Shown piece after piece: positions 7,298 through 15,000 of a stretch of DNA of 28,009 nucleotides (its first letter is position 1; each line of letters starts with the position of its first letter). The translations under genes were made by a program, and so were the position numbers. Below the pieces are notes generated by a model. It was not told the DNA's origin. It did not search any database and saw only the letters and a list, made by a program, of their open reading frames with translations. This stretch comes from CAYFJO01 sp964343305 (GTDB lineage Bacteria; Planctomycetota; Planctomycetia; Pirellulales; Pirellulaceae), in assembly GCA_964343305.1 (NCBI GenBank), contig CAYFJO010000101.1, forward strand, positions 1 through 28,009, in the 5' to 3' direction.

Positions 7298-9031
7298 TTA
7301 CTGAGGCAATAGCCACAGCCGCAGGGTCTGGTCTTGGCTGGCGGAGAGGATCTTTTGGCCGTCGGGGCTGAAGCGGACGCTCCAAACAGCGTCGGTGTGA
7401 CCTTCCAAGTGGTACACTTCCCGGCCGGTCGCGACGTGCCACACCCGCACGGTGCGGTCGCGGCTGCCAGAGACCGCTAGTTTGCCGTGAGGACCCAGCG
7501 CGACACACTGCACCGCGCCGGAGTGGCCGACGAGTGTGCGGAGACTCTCCTCCTTTTGCAGATCCCACACACGCACCGTCGCGTCGTAACTGCCGCTAAT
7601 CGCTTGGTCCGTCTGTTCGCAATAGTCGATGCTCATCACCCGGTCGGTGTGTCCCGCGAAGGTGCGAACCTGAACGCGTTCTTTGAGATCCCACAGGCGC
7701 AAGCTGCCGCCCACGTCCGCCGAGAGCACGGTCGTGCCGTCTGGCAGAAACAGCGCGCTGGTTATCGCTCCGCCTGGCGAAGAAAGCTGGGCGATTTGGT
7801 CTCCACTGGCAATATCCCACAATCGCAACATTCCTTGCCAATCACCCGAGAGAGCCTGTTTTCCGTCCGGCGCGAAAGCCACGGTCGTGACGGGAACGAT
7901 GGAGTTTTCGCTGCCGAAGCGGCGAAGTTCCCGGCCCGTCCGCACGTCCCACAGCCGCAACGAATGATCCCAACTGCCCGAAATCGCGCGAGTCCCGCCG
8001 CGATTCAGCGCTACTGCGATGACCCAATCGCCATGCCCTTCCAAGGCGCGAACTTCGCGCTGGCCTTCGATGTCCCACACGCGTAGCGTCCTGTCGCGGC
8101 CCGCCGATATTGCGCGGCGGCCATCGGTTGAAAAGGCCACGGTTTGCACACTGTCGGTATGACCCACAAAGATGTGGGACTGGCGGATGACTTGCAGCTT
8201 TTCAGGCAACTTCGGCTCGGGGATGTCCGGTTTCGTGGGAACGACGGGCGGTGCGATCTTCGGCTTGGGGTCTGACGTGTCGGCCGTCTGCTTGGGTTCT
8301 GGCTCAGCCGGAGGGCCAACGTTGGGCAACGGGCTCAATGGCTCTTTCTTTTTCTCGGCCTCGGCTTCGGCTTCGACTGGTGGCTCGACGTTCGCGCCGG
8401 GCTTGTCCTCGGGCGATGGATCAACCGGTTGCGCCGCAGTTCGGTCGGCTGCCTCGGACGTGGGTGCCGCCGGCTGGGCATCTGTGCGGGCGACTGTTTG
8501 GCTGGGCTTTGGCTTTTCAGGCGGAGTGGTTCCCGAAAAAGCGAACATCAGAACCAGCACAAGCAGGATAGCCGCGATGCCGCCGCCGATTGTCGCCAGT
8601 ATTTTCCAGGAAGCAGCGGCGACGTGTGTCCGTCGGGAATGTTCGTCATCGTCCTTGGGAGTTTCCAAGGCCGGGATATCATCTGTTTTCTTCTTGACCG
8701 GTGGCTTTTCTGGTGGAATTGTTTTTGGCTGGGTCGCAGCAGCGAGCTGTGCTCTGAGTTGCTCGTCGTACACACCCTTTTTCTCTGGAATGAGAAGGCA
8801 ATTCTTGTCCGTCGCTATCTCGTTGAGAATCTTCTGCGATAGGTCGCCGAAGTTTCCCAATTGATGCGTGCGCAGGTGGGCCATCCGCTGATCGGCCGCT
8901 TCTTGAATCACGTCGGGATCGGACTCAAACGGAGTCACCCCCAGTAGGCGATAGTAGTTCGCTGGTTGCTCGCTGGGTGGAATCGCCAACCAGCGATGAT
9001 ACGGATCAAATGCTTCGGCCTGTTCGGACAT
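7298..9031 (-). CDS. Membrane-anchored WD40-repeat protein with planctomycete N-terminal module
   Basis: 577 residues from the ATG at 9031, preferred over an upstream TTG at 9067 because the conserved module begins there. Residues about 8-100 (DPYHRWLAIPPSEQPANYYR, LLGVTPFESDPDVIQEAADQ, KILNEIATDKNCLLIPEKK) are a J-domain-like module often seen at the N-terminus of planctomycete kinases and WD40 proteins. A single transmembrane segment follows near residue 140 (ILATIGGGIAAILLVLVLMF), then a Pro/Lys/Glu-rich linker to about residue 285. Seven WD40 repeats complete a full propeller, each ending in a form of RVWD/RLWD (TLRVWDI, SLRLWDV, MLRLWDI, SLRLWDL, TVRVWDL, TVRVWHV, TLRLWLL). The N-terminal part should be cytoplasmic and the propeller outside, acting as a protein-binding platform. 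It follows the two thioredoxin-like genes by about 70 bases on the same strand, so co-transcription is likely. Confidence 0.85.
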   Translation of the reverse strand: MSEQAEAFDPYHRWLAIPPSEQPANYYRLLGVTPFESDPDVIQEAADQRMAHLRTHQLGNFGDLSQKILNEIATDKNCLLIPEKKGVYDEQLRAQLAAATQPKTIPPEKPPVKKKTDDIPALETPKDDDEHSRRTHVAAASWKILATIGGGIAAILLVLVLMFAFSGTTPPEKPKPSQTVARTDAQPAAPTSEAADRTAAQPVDPSPEDKPGANVEPPVEAEAEAEKKKEPLSPLPNVGPPAEPEPKQTADTSDPKPKIAPPVVPTKPDIPEPKLPEKLQVIRQSHIFVGHTDSVQTVAFSTDGRRAISAGRDRTLRVWDIEGQREVRALEGHGDWVIAVALNRGGTRAISGSWDHSLRLWDVRTGRELRRFGSENSIVPVTTVAFAPDGKQALSGDWQGMLRLWDIASGDQIAQLSSPGGAITSALFLPDGTTVLSADVGGSLRLWDLKERVQVRTFAGHTDRVMSIDYCEQTDQAISGSYDATVRVWDLQKEESLRTLVGHSGAVQCVALGPHGKLAVSGSRDRTVRVWHVATGREVYHLEGHTDAVWSVRFSPDGQKILSASQDQTLRLWLLPQ

Positions 9032-9101
9032 AGCCAAGAAAACTCGTTTCGTGATTGTTTTACACAACTACGGTGCGCGCGATGCAGCTTTGATTGTTGT
9101 T

Positions 9102-9404
9102 CTATTCTCGGTTCTTGTTTTCCGACTGTGCGAGCAGCGTGCGGGCTTGTTGAGCGATGATTGAAAACGGGGAAACGAGCGCTAGCGCTTTTTCCGCATG
9201 CTCGCGTTTTTTTTGGGCAACGGAGGAAGCCCGGGCGAACCGCAGATGCGCGGCAGCGCGCTGGTCCGCTTCCGCTGTTGTGAGCTGGGTCAAACGTTGC
9301 TGTGCCAACATGGCTGCTTCCGAATTGGGATACTGCGAGATTACCTGTTTGAGCGTCTCTTCAGCCTGCTCCCAGCGGTCGCGGCAGGCGTTCGCCTTCT
9401 TCAC
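9102..9404 (-). CDS. C-terminal TPR-like part of second thioredoxin-like gene, shifted frame
   Basis: 100 residues: WEQAEETLKQVISQYPNSEA and AAMLAQQRLTQLTTAEADQ form a TPR-like helix pair, followed by HAEKALALVSPFSIIAQQ. It parallels the upstream paralogue (SISAYQKVIDAFPHTRAAEL, then SAERIAKLTGEP), so it is the natural end of the gene starting at 9999. It is out of frame: near 9395-9405 (minus-strand AGTGAAGAAGGCG) the frame must move by +1, which means one extra base in the DNA. Its apparent ATG is internal and has no ribosome-binding site, so independent translation is unlikely. Confidence 0.6.
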   Translation of the reverse strand: MKKANACRDRWEQAEETLKQVISQYPNSEAAMLAQQRLTQLTTAEADQRAAAHLRFARASSVAQKKREHAEKALALVSPFSIIAQQARTLLAQSENKNRE

Positions 9405-9999
9405 TCAAGTGGCCGGCGAGTTGTTTGGCGAGCACGGCGGGCTCTGCGAAACAGTCGATCTCGGCATAGCGGCCGATGGCCTCGCTGGCCTGGGCCTGGT
9501 CTCCGTCGAAATAGGCCCGTTGCGCCGCGCCGACCGCTTCGCGCAGTCGCTTCATTTGCGCCAGCGGGAGAATCCGCCCGGACTGTTTGAGTTGTTGTCC
9601 CAGAAAGACTGTGAGATCTGGGGGAACGCCGGAGTGGGTGTATAGCTGCTTCCCATCGGCGCGAATCACGTACACGACCGGTAACTTTCCCAGATAGGGA
9701 AATCGCTTGACCCACTGCTCGCCTTCGGGACTATCCGCGGGGATTCGGAGAGGCACAAACTGTGCCGCTTCGCGTTGTTTCGACAGCCACGTGACGAGCT
9801 GTTTTTCCAACGCGGCGCTCTGCAGTCAGCCCCCGGCGCCGCAGACCGCGAGCACTGGTCGTCCCGTTTGGGACGCGACGGCAAGGGCTCTGTCCGAGCC
9901 GCTGGGTTCGGCCGCGTGAATGCTTGACGTGTTCGCGGCCAAGAAGGATTCCGCAGTCAAAATCGCCAAGCACCCGCATACCAACAATCCGAATCGCAT
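9361..9999 (-). CDS. Secreted thioredoxin-like protein, probable selenoprotein (in-frame TGA at codon 58)
   Basis: The ATG at 9999 has GCGAGG 8 bases upstream. The signal peptide is MRFGLLVCGCLAILTAESFL with cleavage near IHAA (residue 30). The mature part begins EPSGSDRALAVASQTGRPVL and reads AVCGAGG-TGA-LQSAALEKQLVTWLSK with no frame change. TGA (9826-9828) is codon 58, where a thioredoxin fold carries its active-site residue. Downstream the fold continues (FVPLRIPAD; GKLPVVYVIRADGKQLYTHS, the cis-Pro strand), then helical TPR-like sequence. The paralogue just upstream has TGA at codon 56 in the same context, so selenocysteine is more likely than chance mutation. Here the nearest Cys (C53) sits five residues before, not three, so the resolving partner differs. 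A +1 shift near 9400 separates the last 100 residues, and in this frame the protein ends at 9361. It is a periplasmic redox protein; the substrate is unknown. Confidence 0.7.
9784..9801 (-). promoter_or_regulatory. Candidate SECIS hairpin after TGA of second selenoprotein gene
   Basis: On the minus strand CAGCT-CGTCACGT-GGCTG forms a 5-bp stem (one T-G pair) with an 8-base loop whose second base is G followed by U. The loop begins 29 bases after the TGA, within the spacing used by bacterial SECIS elements. Short hairpins are common, so this is support, not proof. Confidence 0.3.
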
Positions 10000-10093
10000 C
10001 GCGGTAGCCTCGCAAGATGATGTTCGGAACTTCGGTCTACCAACCATTTTCAGTGGTCTCCATTGGATTAGCCGTGAGTCCATTTGGCCTGCA

Positions 10094-10111
10094 ACATTTC
10101 GTGCGAATTGT
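10094..10111. repeat. Imperfect palindrome ACATTTCGTGCGAATTGT between the two thioredoxin-like genes
   Basis: An 18-base imperfect palindrome about 95 bases upstream of the start at 9999. Its half-sites resemble those of the longer inverted repeat at 11508-11540 and a single copy at 11619-11632. GTGCGAATTGTCAC here differs by one inserted A from GTGCGAAATTGTCAC at 11529-11543. It may be an operator shared by the selenoprotein genes. Confidence 0.35.
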
Positions 10112-10154
10112 CACTGCGCGAGAACGATTTCGGCAGGCCAAAGGTCTCGACTCA

Positions 10155-11351
10155 TTAATGTTCGCTCTGCAGTTTGACGTAAATCTGGTCGGCTTGGCTG
10201 AATTGATCGATTGGCACCTCGATGACCGGCCCGTTCTTTCGCTTCAGCCGGATCGTCTCCTGTTGCCAACCCAGCAGCATCGCTTCGACTTCGAAGTTGC
10301 CCGTGGCGTCATTCCAGTTGCGGTAGTTTTGCGGTTTGAGCCGCGCGACTGGCTCGCCTGTCAACTTAGCAATACGCTCAGCGGACAACTCGGCGGCGCG
10401 AGTGTGGGGGAAAGCATCGATCACCTTCTGATAGGCTGAGATCGACCGCTTCGTCTGCTTGGCTGCCTCTTCTTGCTGGGCCGTGTCGAGCAAATCAGCT
10501 TGAGCGAAGCCGATCGAGTCTTCACCTTGCTCGGCGATGATCTCCTCGACAGCCTCGGCGATCTCGGGCAACTGACCGTATCCACGCCGTACGCGCACCA
10601 CCGCCAACGATCCCTCTAGCGGCTTGTCGGACCCGAACTGCTCCTCGGCTTCGGCGAGTTGCTCTTGCGCTTCTTCGTGGAGCTGAACCACCAACGCGTC
10701 AAATTCTTTCTCGACCTTCGACTTGCCCATCGCGGCTTTGGCGGCCGCAACGATAGCGGCCGCACCGTCTTTGTTCGCCGGTTGGACCTCTTGCGGCTTG
10801 TCTGCCAAAAACGGTAGCAACAGGGTTATTGCGTCGGCCGTCTGGTTGCGGGTCAAAAGACGTTTGGCATTGCGCAGCGCGATCGACATGTTCTTCTCAC
10901 GCATGAACTCTTCATACGTCAATTTAAATCCCCCCGTCTGCTGAATTCCAAAAAGCAGCAGCTTCTGGAGATCCTCGCCAGAAGGAGCCCCGTGCTTGCT
11001 AACGAGTTGTTGTCCCTGCGCACTGACAAGAAAGAACTTCGGGCAAACGCTTCCAGGTGCGGGCTTGTACTGGGACTTCCAGACCTTGTACTGCGGATCG
11101 TCAATTTTCAATTCGAAAGCCACGAACTGTGGCACTAGCGGCTTCACCTGAGGATCGGCGGTCAACCGCTTTAGGAGCGACTTTCACGTGCCGCAACCGC
11201 CGCTGGCTACCATCATCATGGGAAGGCCTGTCTGCTTCGAACGCGAAATTGCCTCTTGAAGCAAACCTTGACCCATAGTCCGTGTGGCTGAAAGAAACAC
11301 AGCACTGCATGCCAGGCCGACCACCAACGTAGTCACAGATGTTTGTTTCAT
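10155..11351 (-). CDS. Secreted thioredoxin-like/TPR/SHD1 protein, probable selenoprotein with CxxU motif
   Basis: 398 residues if the in-frame TGA at 11184-11186 (codon 56) is read as selenocysteine. The ATG at 11351 has an excellent AAGGAGG 6 bases upstream. Residues 1-28 are a signal peptide (MKQTSVTTLVVGLACSAVFL...). Then come LLQEAISRSKQTGLPMMMVA and SGGCGT-TGA-KSLLKRLTADP: C53-x2-U56, a classical thioredoxin CxxC with the second Cys replaced by TGA. The fold continues with FVAFELKIDD and PKFFLVSAQGQQLVSKHG. Residues about 160-335 are helical and TPR-like, with a Gln/Glu/Ala-rich part. Residues about 345-395 are an SHD1 domain (YRNWNDATGNFEVEAMLLGW, IRLKRKNGPVIEVPIDQFS), as in the divergently transcribed giant TPR protein. 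If TGA is a stop, only a 55-residue peptide is made and the rest (11165-10155) lacks its active site. It is likely a periplasmic oxidoreductase; its partner is unknown. TGA is a normal stop elsewhere in the window. Confidence 0.8.
11158..11169 (-). promoter_or_regulatory. Candidate SECIS hairpin after TGA of first selenoprotein gene
   Basis: Minus-strand GCGG-TTGA-CCGC: a 4-bp GC-only stem with a tetraloop starting 18 bases after the TGA codon, within bacterial SECIS spacing. The G is the third loop base rather than first or second, so the fit is imperfect. Confidence 0.3.
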
Positions 11352-11399
11352 TTCGTGCCTCCTTTTCCAATGCTCGAGGGAAGCGATATGGCTGCAAGA

Positions 11400-11408
11400 A
11401 GTATACCA
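11400..11408 (-). promoter_or_regulatory. Extended -10 promoter candidate for the selenoprotein unit
   Basis: On the minus strand TGGTATACT (extended TGn plus TATACT, one mismatch from TATAAT) lies about 50 bases upstream of the ATG at 11351. No TTGACA-like -35 is present at 16-18 bases, as is common for extended -10 promoters. Confidence 0.35.
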
Positions 11409-11507
11409 TAACCGCGAGCCTTTTCCGGTGGCGTTAGCTATTGAAAAAAATGTTAGACCAAAAGGATGGAAGATGGAAAACCTGCCCTAACCACATTGAT
11501 GTAACGC

Positions 11508-11540
11508 ACAATTTCGCACAAAGTCACTGTGCGAAATTGT
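11508..11540. repeat. Perfect 13-bp inverted repeat, possible operator
   Basis: ACAATTTCGCACA at 11508-11520 and TGTGCGAAATTGT at 11528-11540 are perfect reverse complements separated by 7 bases. There is no T-run on either side and no gene ends here, so a terminator is unlikely. The half-site recurs at 11619-11632 (CACAATTTCGTGCG) and, as an imperfect palindrome, at 10094-10111 before the second thioredoxin-like gene. A dimeric regulator binding site is the most natural reading. Confidence 0.5.
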
Positions 11541-12050
11541 CACACGCTTCATAGTTCGAATTTTTGGACGTGGCCAACACGGTCACGGTACGGATACGCC
11601 ACCAGTCGCCTTACAATTCACAATTTCGTGCGCCATGCAAAGAACTCCTCGGGAAGATTATTCATGCTGACGGGATAGCCCAGCTTACTCCACGCTCAGC
11701 AAGACTCTATCTCGTCCCCCTCGTCTGGGCGACTAATGAATTCTGAACCTGCATCGGACGGAAGACAATGCGCGGCGTCATGACCCAATAATCGCATGGC
11801 GCGCGCAGGAAAGATCGGTCGAACATCACGCCACACTCGGCGAACAGCGACCGCACGAGCATATTGGCGTAACAGCATCCGCGGCGATGGAGCGGCTAAC
11901 GGCCTTGTCGACGGGACTGCTCAAAGCTCGATGTCGCGTCTTGACTCTGATACAATCAGGGTTGTTCAAGATCGATCGGTCTGGCTGTACTGGAGTCGTT
12001 GTGATTCTTTGAAGACCTCCTTACCAATGTAGTCGGGAGCAAGGCAAAAA

Positions 12051-15000
12051 ATGGGCCAGACGTTTCGCAGGAGGACGCGAGTTCTCATCATTTTTACAGC
12101 GATTGTGATTCAATGCATCGTTGTATCGCCAAGCGTCGCGCGACGATGGACGGACGGCACTGGCGAATTCTCTGTTGAAGCGGATTTAGTCAAAATCGAC
12201 GGCGGAAACGTCGTCCTTAGAAAACAAGACGGCACAACAATAACCGTGCCCTTGGCACGGTTAAGCACTAAGGATCGTGAGTTTGTTCGGGATGTTTCCA
12301 ATCGGGCGCCGGCCCAATCCAATTCGACGGGGACGAAACGTGCGGTAGGGCTCTACAAGAACCGGCAGTACAATGATGCGATTAAGTTGCTTCTGGAAGC
12401 CGTGCGAGGCAAGCCGGACGACCAGGCTGCTCAGCAAAATTTGCTGATCGGCGATTGCTACTACCAGACCCAGCGCTACGGCGACGCGCGGCCCTACTTT
12501 GAAAAAGCGGTACGGCACCTGGGTGACGGCGCGAACAAATTGATCGCCGAGCAACGGCTGGTCGCGGTGGCGTTTCGACTGAAGGACTTTGAAGGAGCGA
12601 ACGACCGCATCGATGCATTCCTGTCGAAGTATCCAAACGATGGCCGAGCCGGTCCGTTACTGAATTACAAGATGTTGATTCTGGCGGCCAGGGGGCAGGA
12701 GTCTCGACCGCAGTTGCAGCAGTTGCACAAACGCATTCAGGACAATATGCGGGAATACGGCTACACCGCCGCGATTGAAGCCGACCGGATTTTGTGCGAA
12801 TTCTATCGCAACACCGGCCAGTCCGACGAAGCGCGGAAACTCAACGCGCGGATCGTTTACAACTTTCGTATTGTGATCGCCGAGCGACAGTCGAACAAAC
12901 AGCCGATTCCTGCGGCCTTCGAACAGGCGCACGACAGCGCCGCCCTGCAACTGGGTATTATCAATCTGGACGAAAAGAAAACTGGCGAAGCGATCAAGTG
13001 GCTGGAAAACGTCCGCTACGATCAGGGCATGAAACAAAAGGCCCGGCTGTTGCTGGCTAAGTTGGCCTATGAACGGCGGGATTTCCAGCATGCGATTTCG
13101 TATCTGACGTTGCGCAACTTTCTGGATACGGTTCCGGAGGGACGCACCAAGTCGGACATGTATCTGGTGCTGGGTCTTGCGGAAAGCAGCAAGGAAAAGC
13201 CAAACGTTGGAAACGCCGAAAAATATCTCCGGCAGGTCGGACCCGAATCGAAGGGCTTCGCTCAAGCGCAAGCGGCCCTCGGCGCCACCTACCACCGCAA
13301 GGGTTTGCTGCAGGAAGCGGCCGACGCCTATACCGAAGCGTTGAAGTCACCCGACCATGCGGCCGACTCACTATTCTCACTCGGGGAAATCTGCCTGACG
13401 CAGGCCGAACAGGCGACTGAAGCAGAACGTCGGGATGCGTTGTACCGCAAGTCGTCGGACATGTTCAACCAACTCTATGCTAAGTACCCGCTGTCGCCAG
13501 CGACCAAACGAGCGGCCGGGCACATCGCGACGCTCAAGAGCAAGGGCGTCGATGTCAGCTTTGCATTGGGTCAGGACGAAAAACTCCAGACGTGGCAAAA
13601 GACCGTATCGCGAAAGCCGGGCAGCGAACAAGCCGTGCGGGCGTTGTTGAGTTTGATGCGGACGTATTCGAAAGCCGTGGTTGACAAACAAACCGGGCGC
13701 ATCGTGCAGCCGCCCGATTACATCGCCTGCGCCAAATTCAGCGACCAATTGCTGGACGAAAAGGTCTACACGGGTGACGGCTTTACTGCGAAAAGCTGGC
13801 AAGCGATCCGCGCTGAAGCCAACTACTTGCGCGGCCAGTGCGAGATTGCCAGCGTTAAATCACACGGCCAGTCGAAACCGGGACAGACGCAGGCGCGGGT
13901 GCTTGAAAACGCAAGTGCAGAACGCGCCATTGAACTGTTCCGGGCGGCGCAGTCGCTGGTCGATCCCAAATCGTTGGATCTGTTGAAGGGCATCGAATTG
14001 GGATTGGTCGAGGCGATGTTCAAGTCGTCGAAACGGGAAACGCAGCAAGCGGCGGAAAAACGGTTTGCCGATCTCGAAGCCGATTACGGGAACGACGACC
14101 GATTTCAACAGTTGGCGTTAGAACTGGCGGAATGGTATCGCCAGCAAGGCCGGTTCGCCGCGGCCGCGCGGCAGTACGCGGGTGTCGCCGACCGGGCTCA
14201 GGACCTGGAAGAAGACCGACTGCTCGATCTGCTCTACACAGCCGGATTGCTTTTCAGCAAAGCCGCCTATGAAGCGTTGCAGGATCCCACGGCCAACACG
14301 TATGCCTTGCACATCTATCCCCAGGAAGTCATCACGCTGGGCGGATTGCTGCAGACTTATCCACCGTTGCAGCAGACGGTCGACGTCAAGTTGCCGGGCG
14401 GTGGCCGCGCGGTTTCAGGCCGAGGCGCACTGCTGGCGGTTTCAAAAGCGTCACAAATCCCGTTCGTCTGGCGGCCAGAGCGCAAGATCAAGACCGCATT
14501 CGATCGCTACCTCGATGGCAAACGGCTCGACCTGCCACCAGGCAAGTACATCGTCCGTGAGGCCCTGGAACAGATTATCGACCCAAAACGGCACCGGATG
14601 GAATTGGACATCGGCTTGAGCACTGGCAAGCCGACTATCGAACCAGAACCCGGCAAGCTCGACGACCCCGACCAGCACCCGATCGAAATCTACGACGTCT
14701 CTCTGGCCCATTTGCGGCTGAAGGCGATCAACCGCAAGTTCGGTTCGTACGCGGGAGTGTACGGCGAAGGTTTCAGCGTGACCCTGTTTCGTATTCTCAA
14801 GCAGATCGAGGAATTGACCGGATCCCGTATCCTGTGGGCCGACGGAATTGACCGTCAGGAAGTTCTGGCGACCGAATACCAGAGTTTTCCCGACGTGAAG
14901 AGTTCAAAACAGGAAATCACCTGCGGCGCGGCTCTGACCAGCGTGCTGCAACCGCTCGATCTGCATTATCGCATCGTTCGCCGCAAGGTCGCGGATGATT

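Larger units (their letters stand above)
11352..12050. other. Divergent intergenic region of about 700 bases
   Basis: This region separates the minus-strand selenoprotein/WD40 unit from the plus-strand TPR/ExbBD cluster. It holds an extended -10 candidate for the minus-strand unit (11400-11408), a long inverted repeat (11508-11540) and a lone half-site copy (11619-11632). No frame gives a convincing protein; small ORFs here have unnatural composition. For the plus-strand cluster, AAGG precedes the ATG at 12051 by about 6 bases. TTGACT and TACAAT occur at 11941-11956, but only 4 bases apart. Confidence 0.5.

Noticed and set aside
9826..11186. Alternative genetic code (TGA as Trp) to explain the in-frame TGA codons
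   Set aside because: TGA ends other genes in this window normally (for example the iron-sulfur subunit at 2849-2851), Trp is encoded by TGG throughout, and both recoded TGAs fall at the redox-active position.
11941..11956. TTGACT and TACAAT as -35/-10 for the plus-strand TPR cluster
   Set aside because: The two boxes are only 4 bases apart; no alternative -35 at proper spacing was seen for TACAAT.
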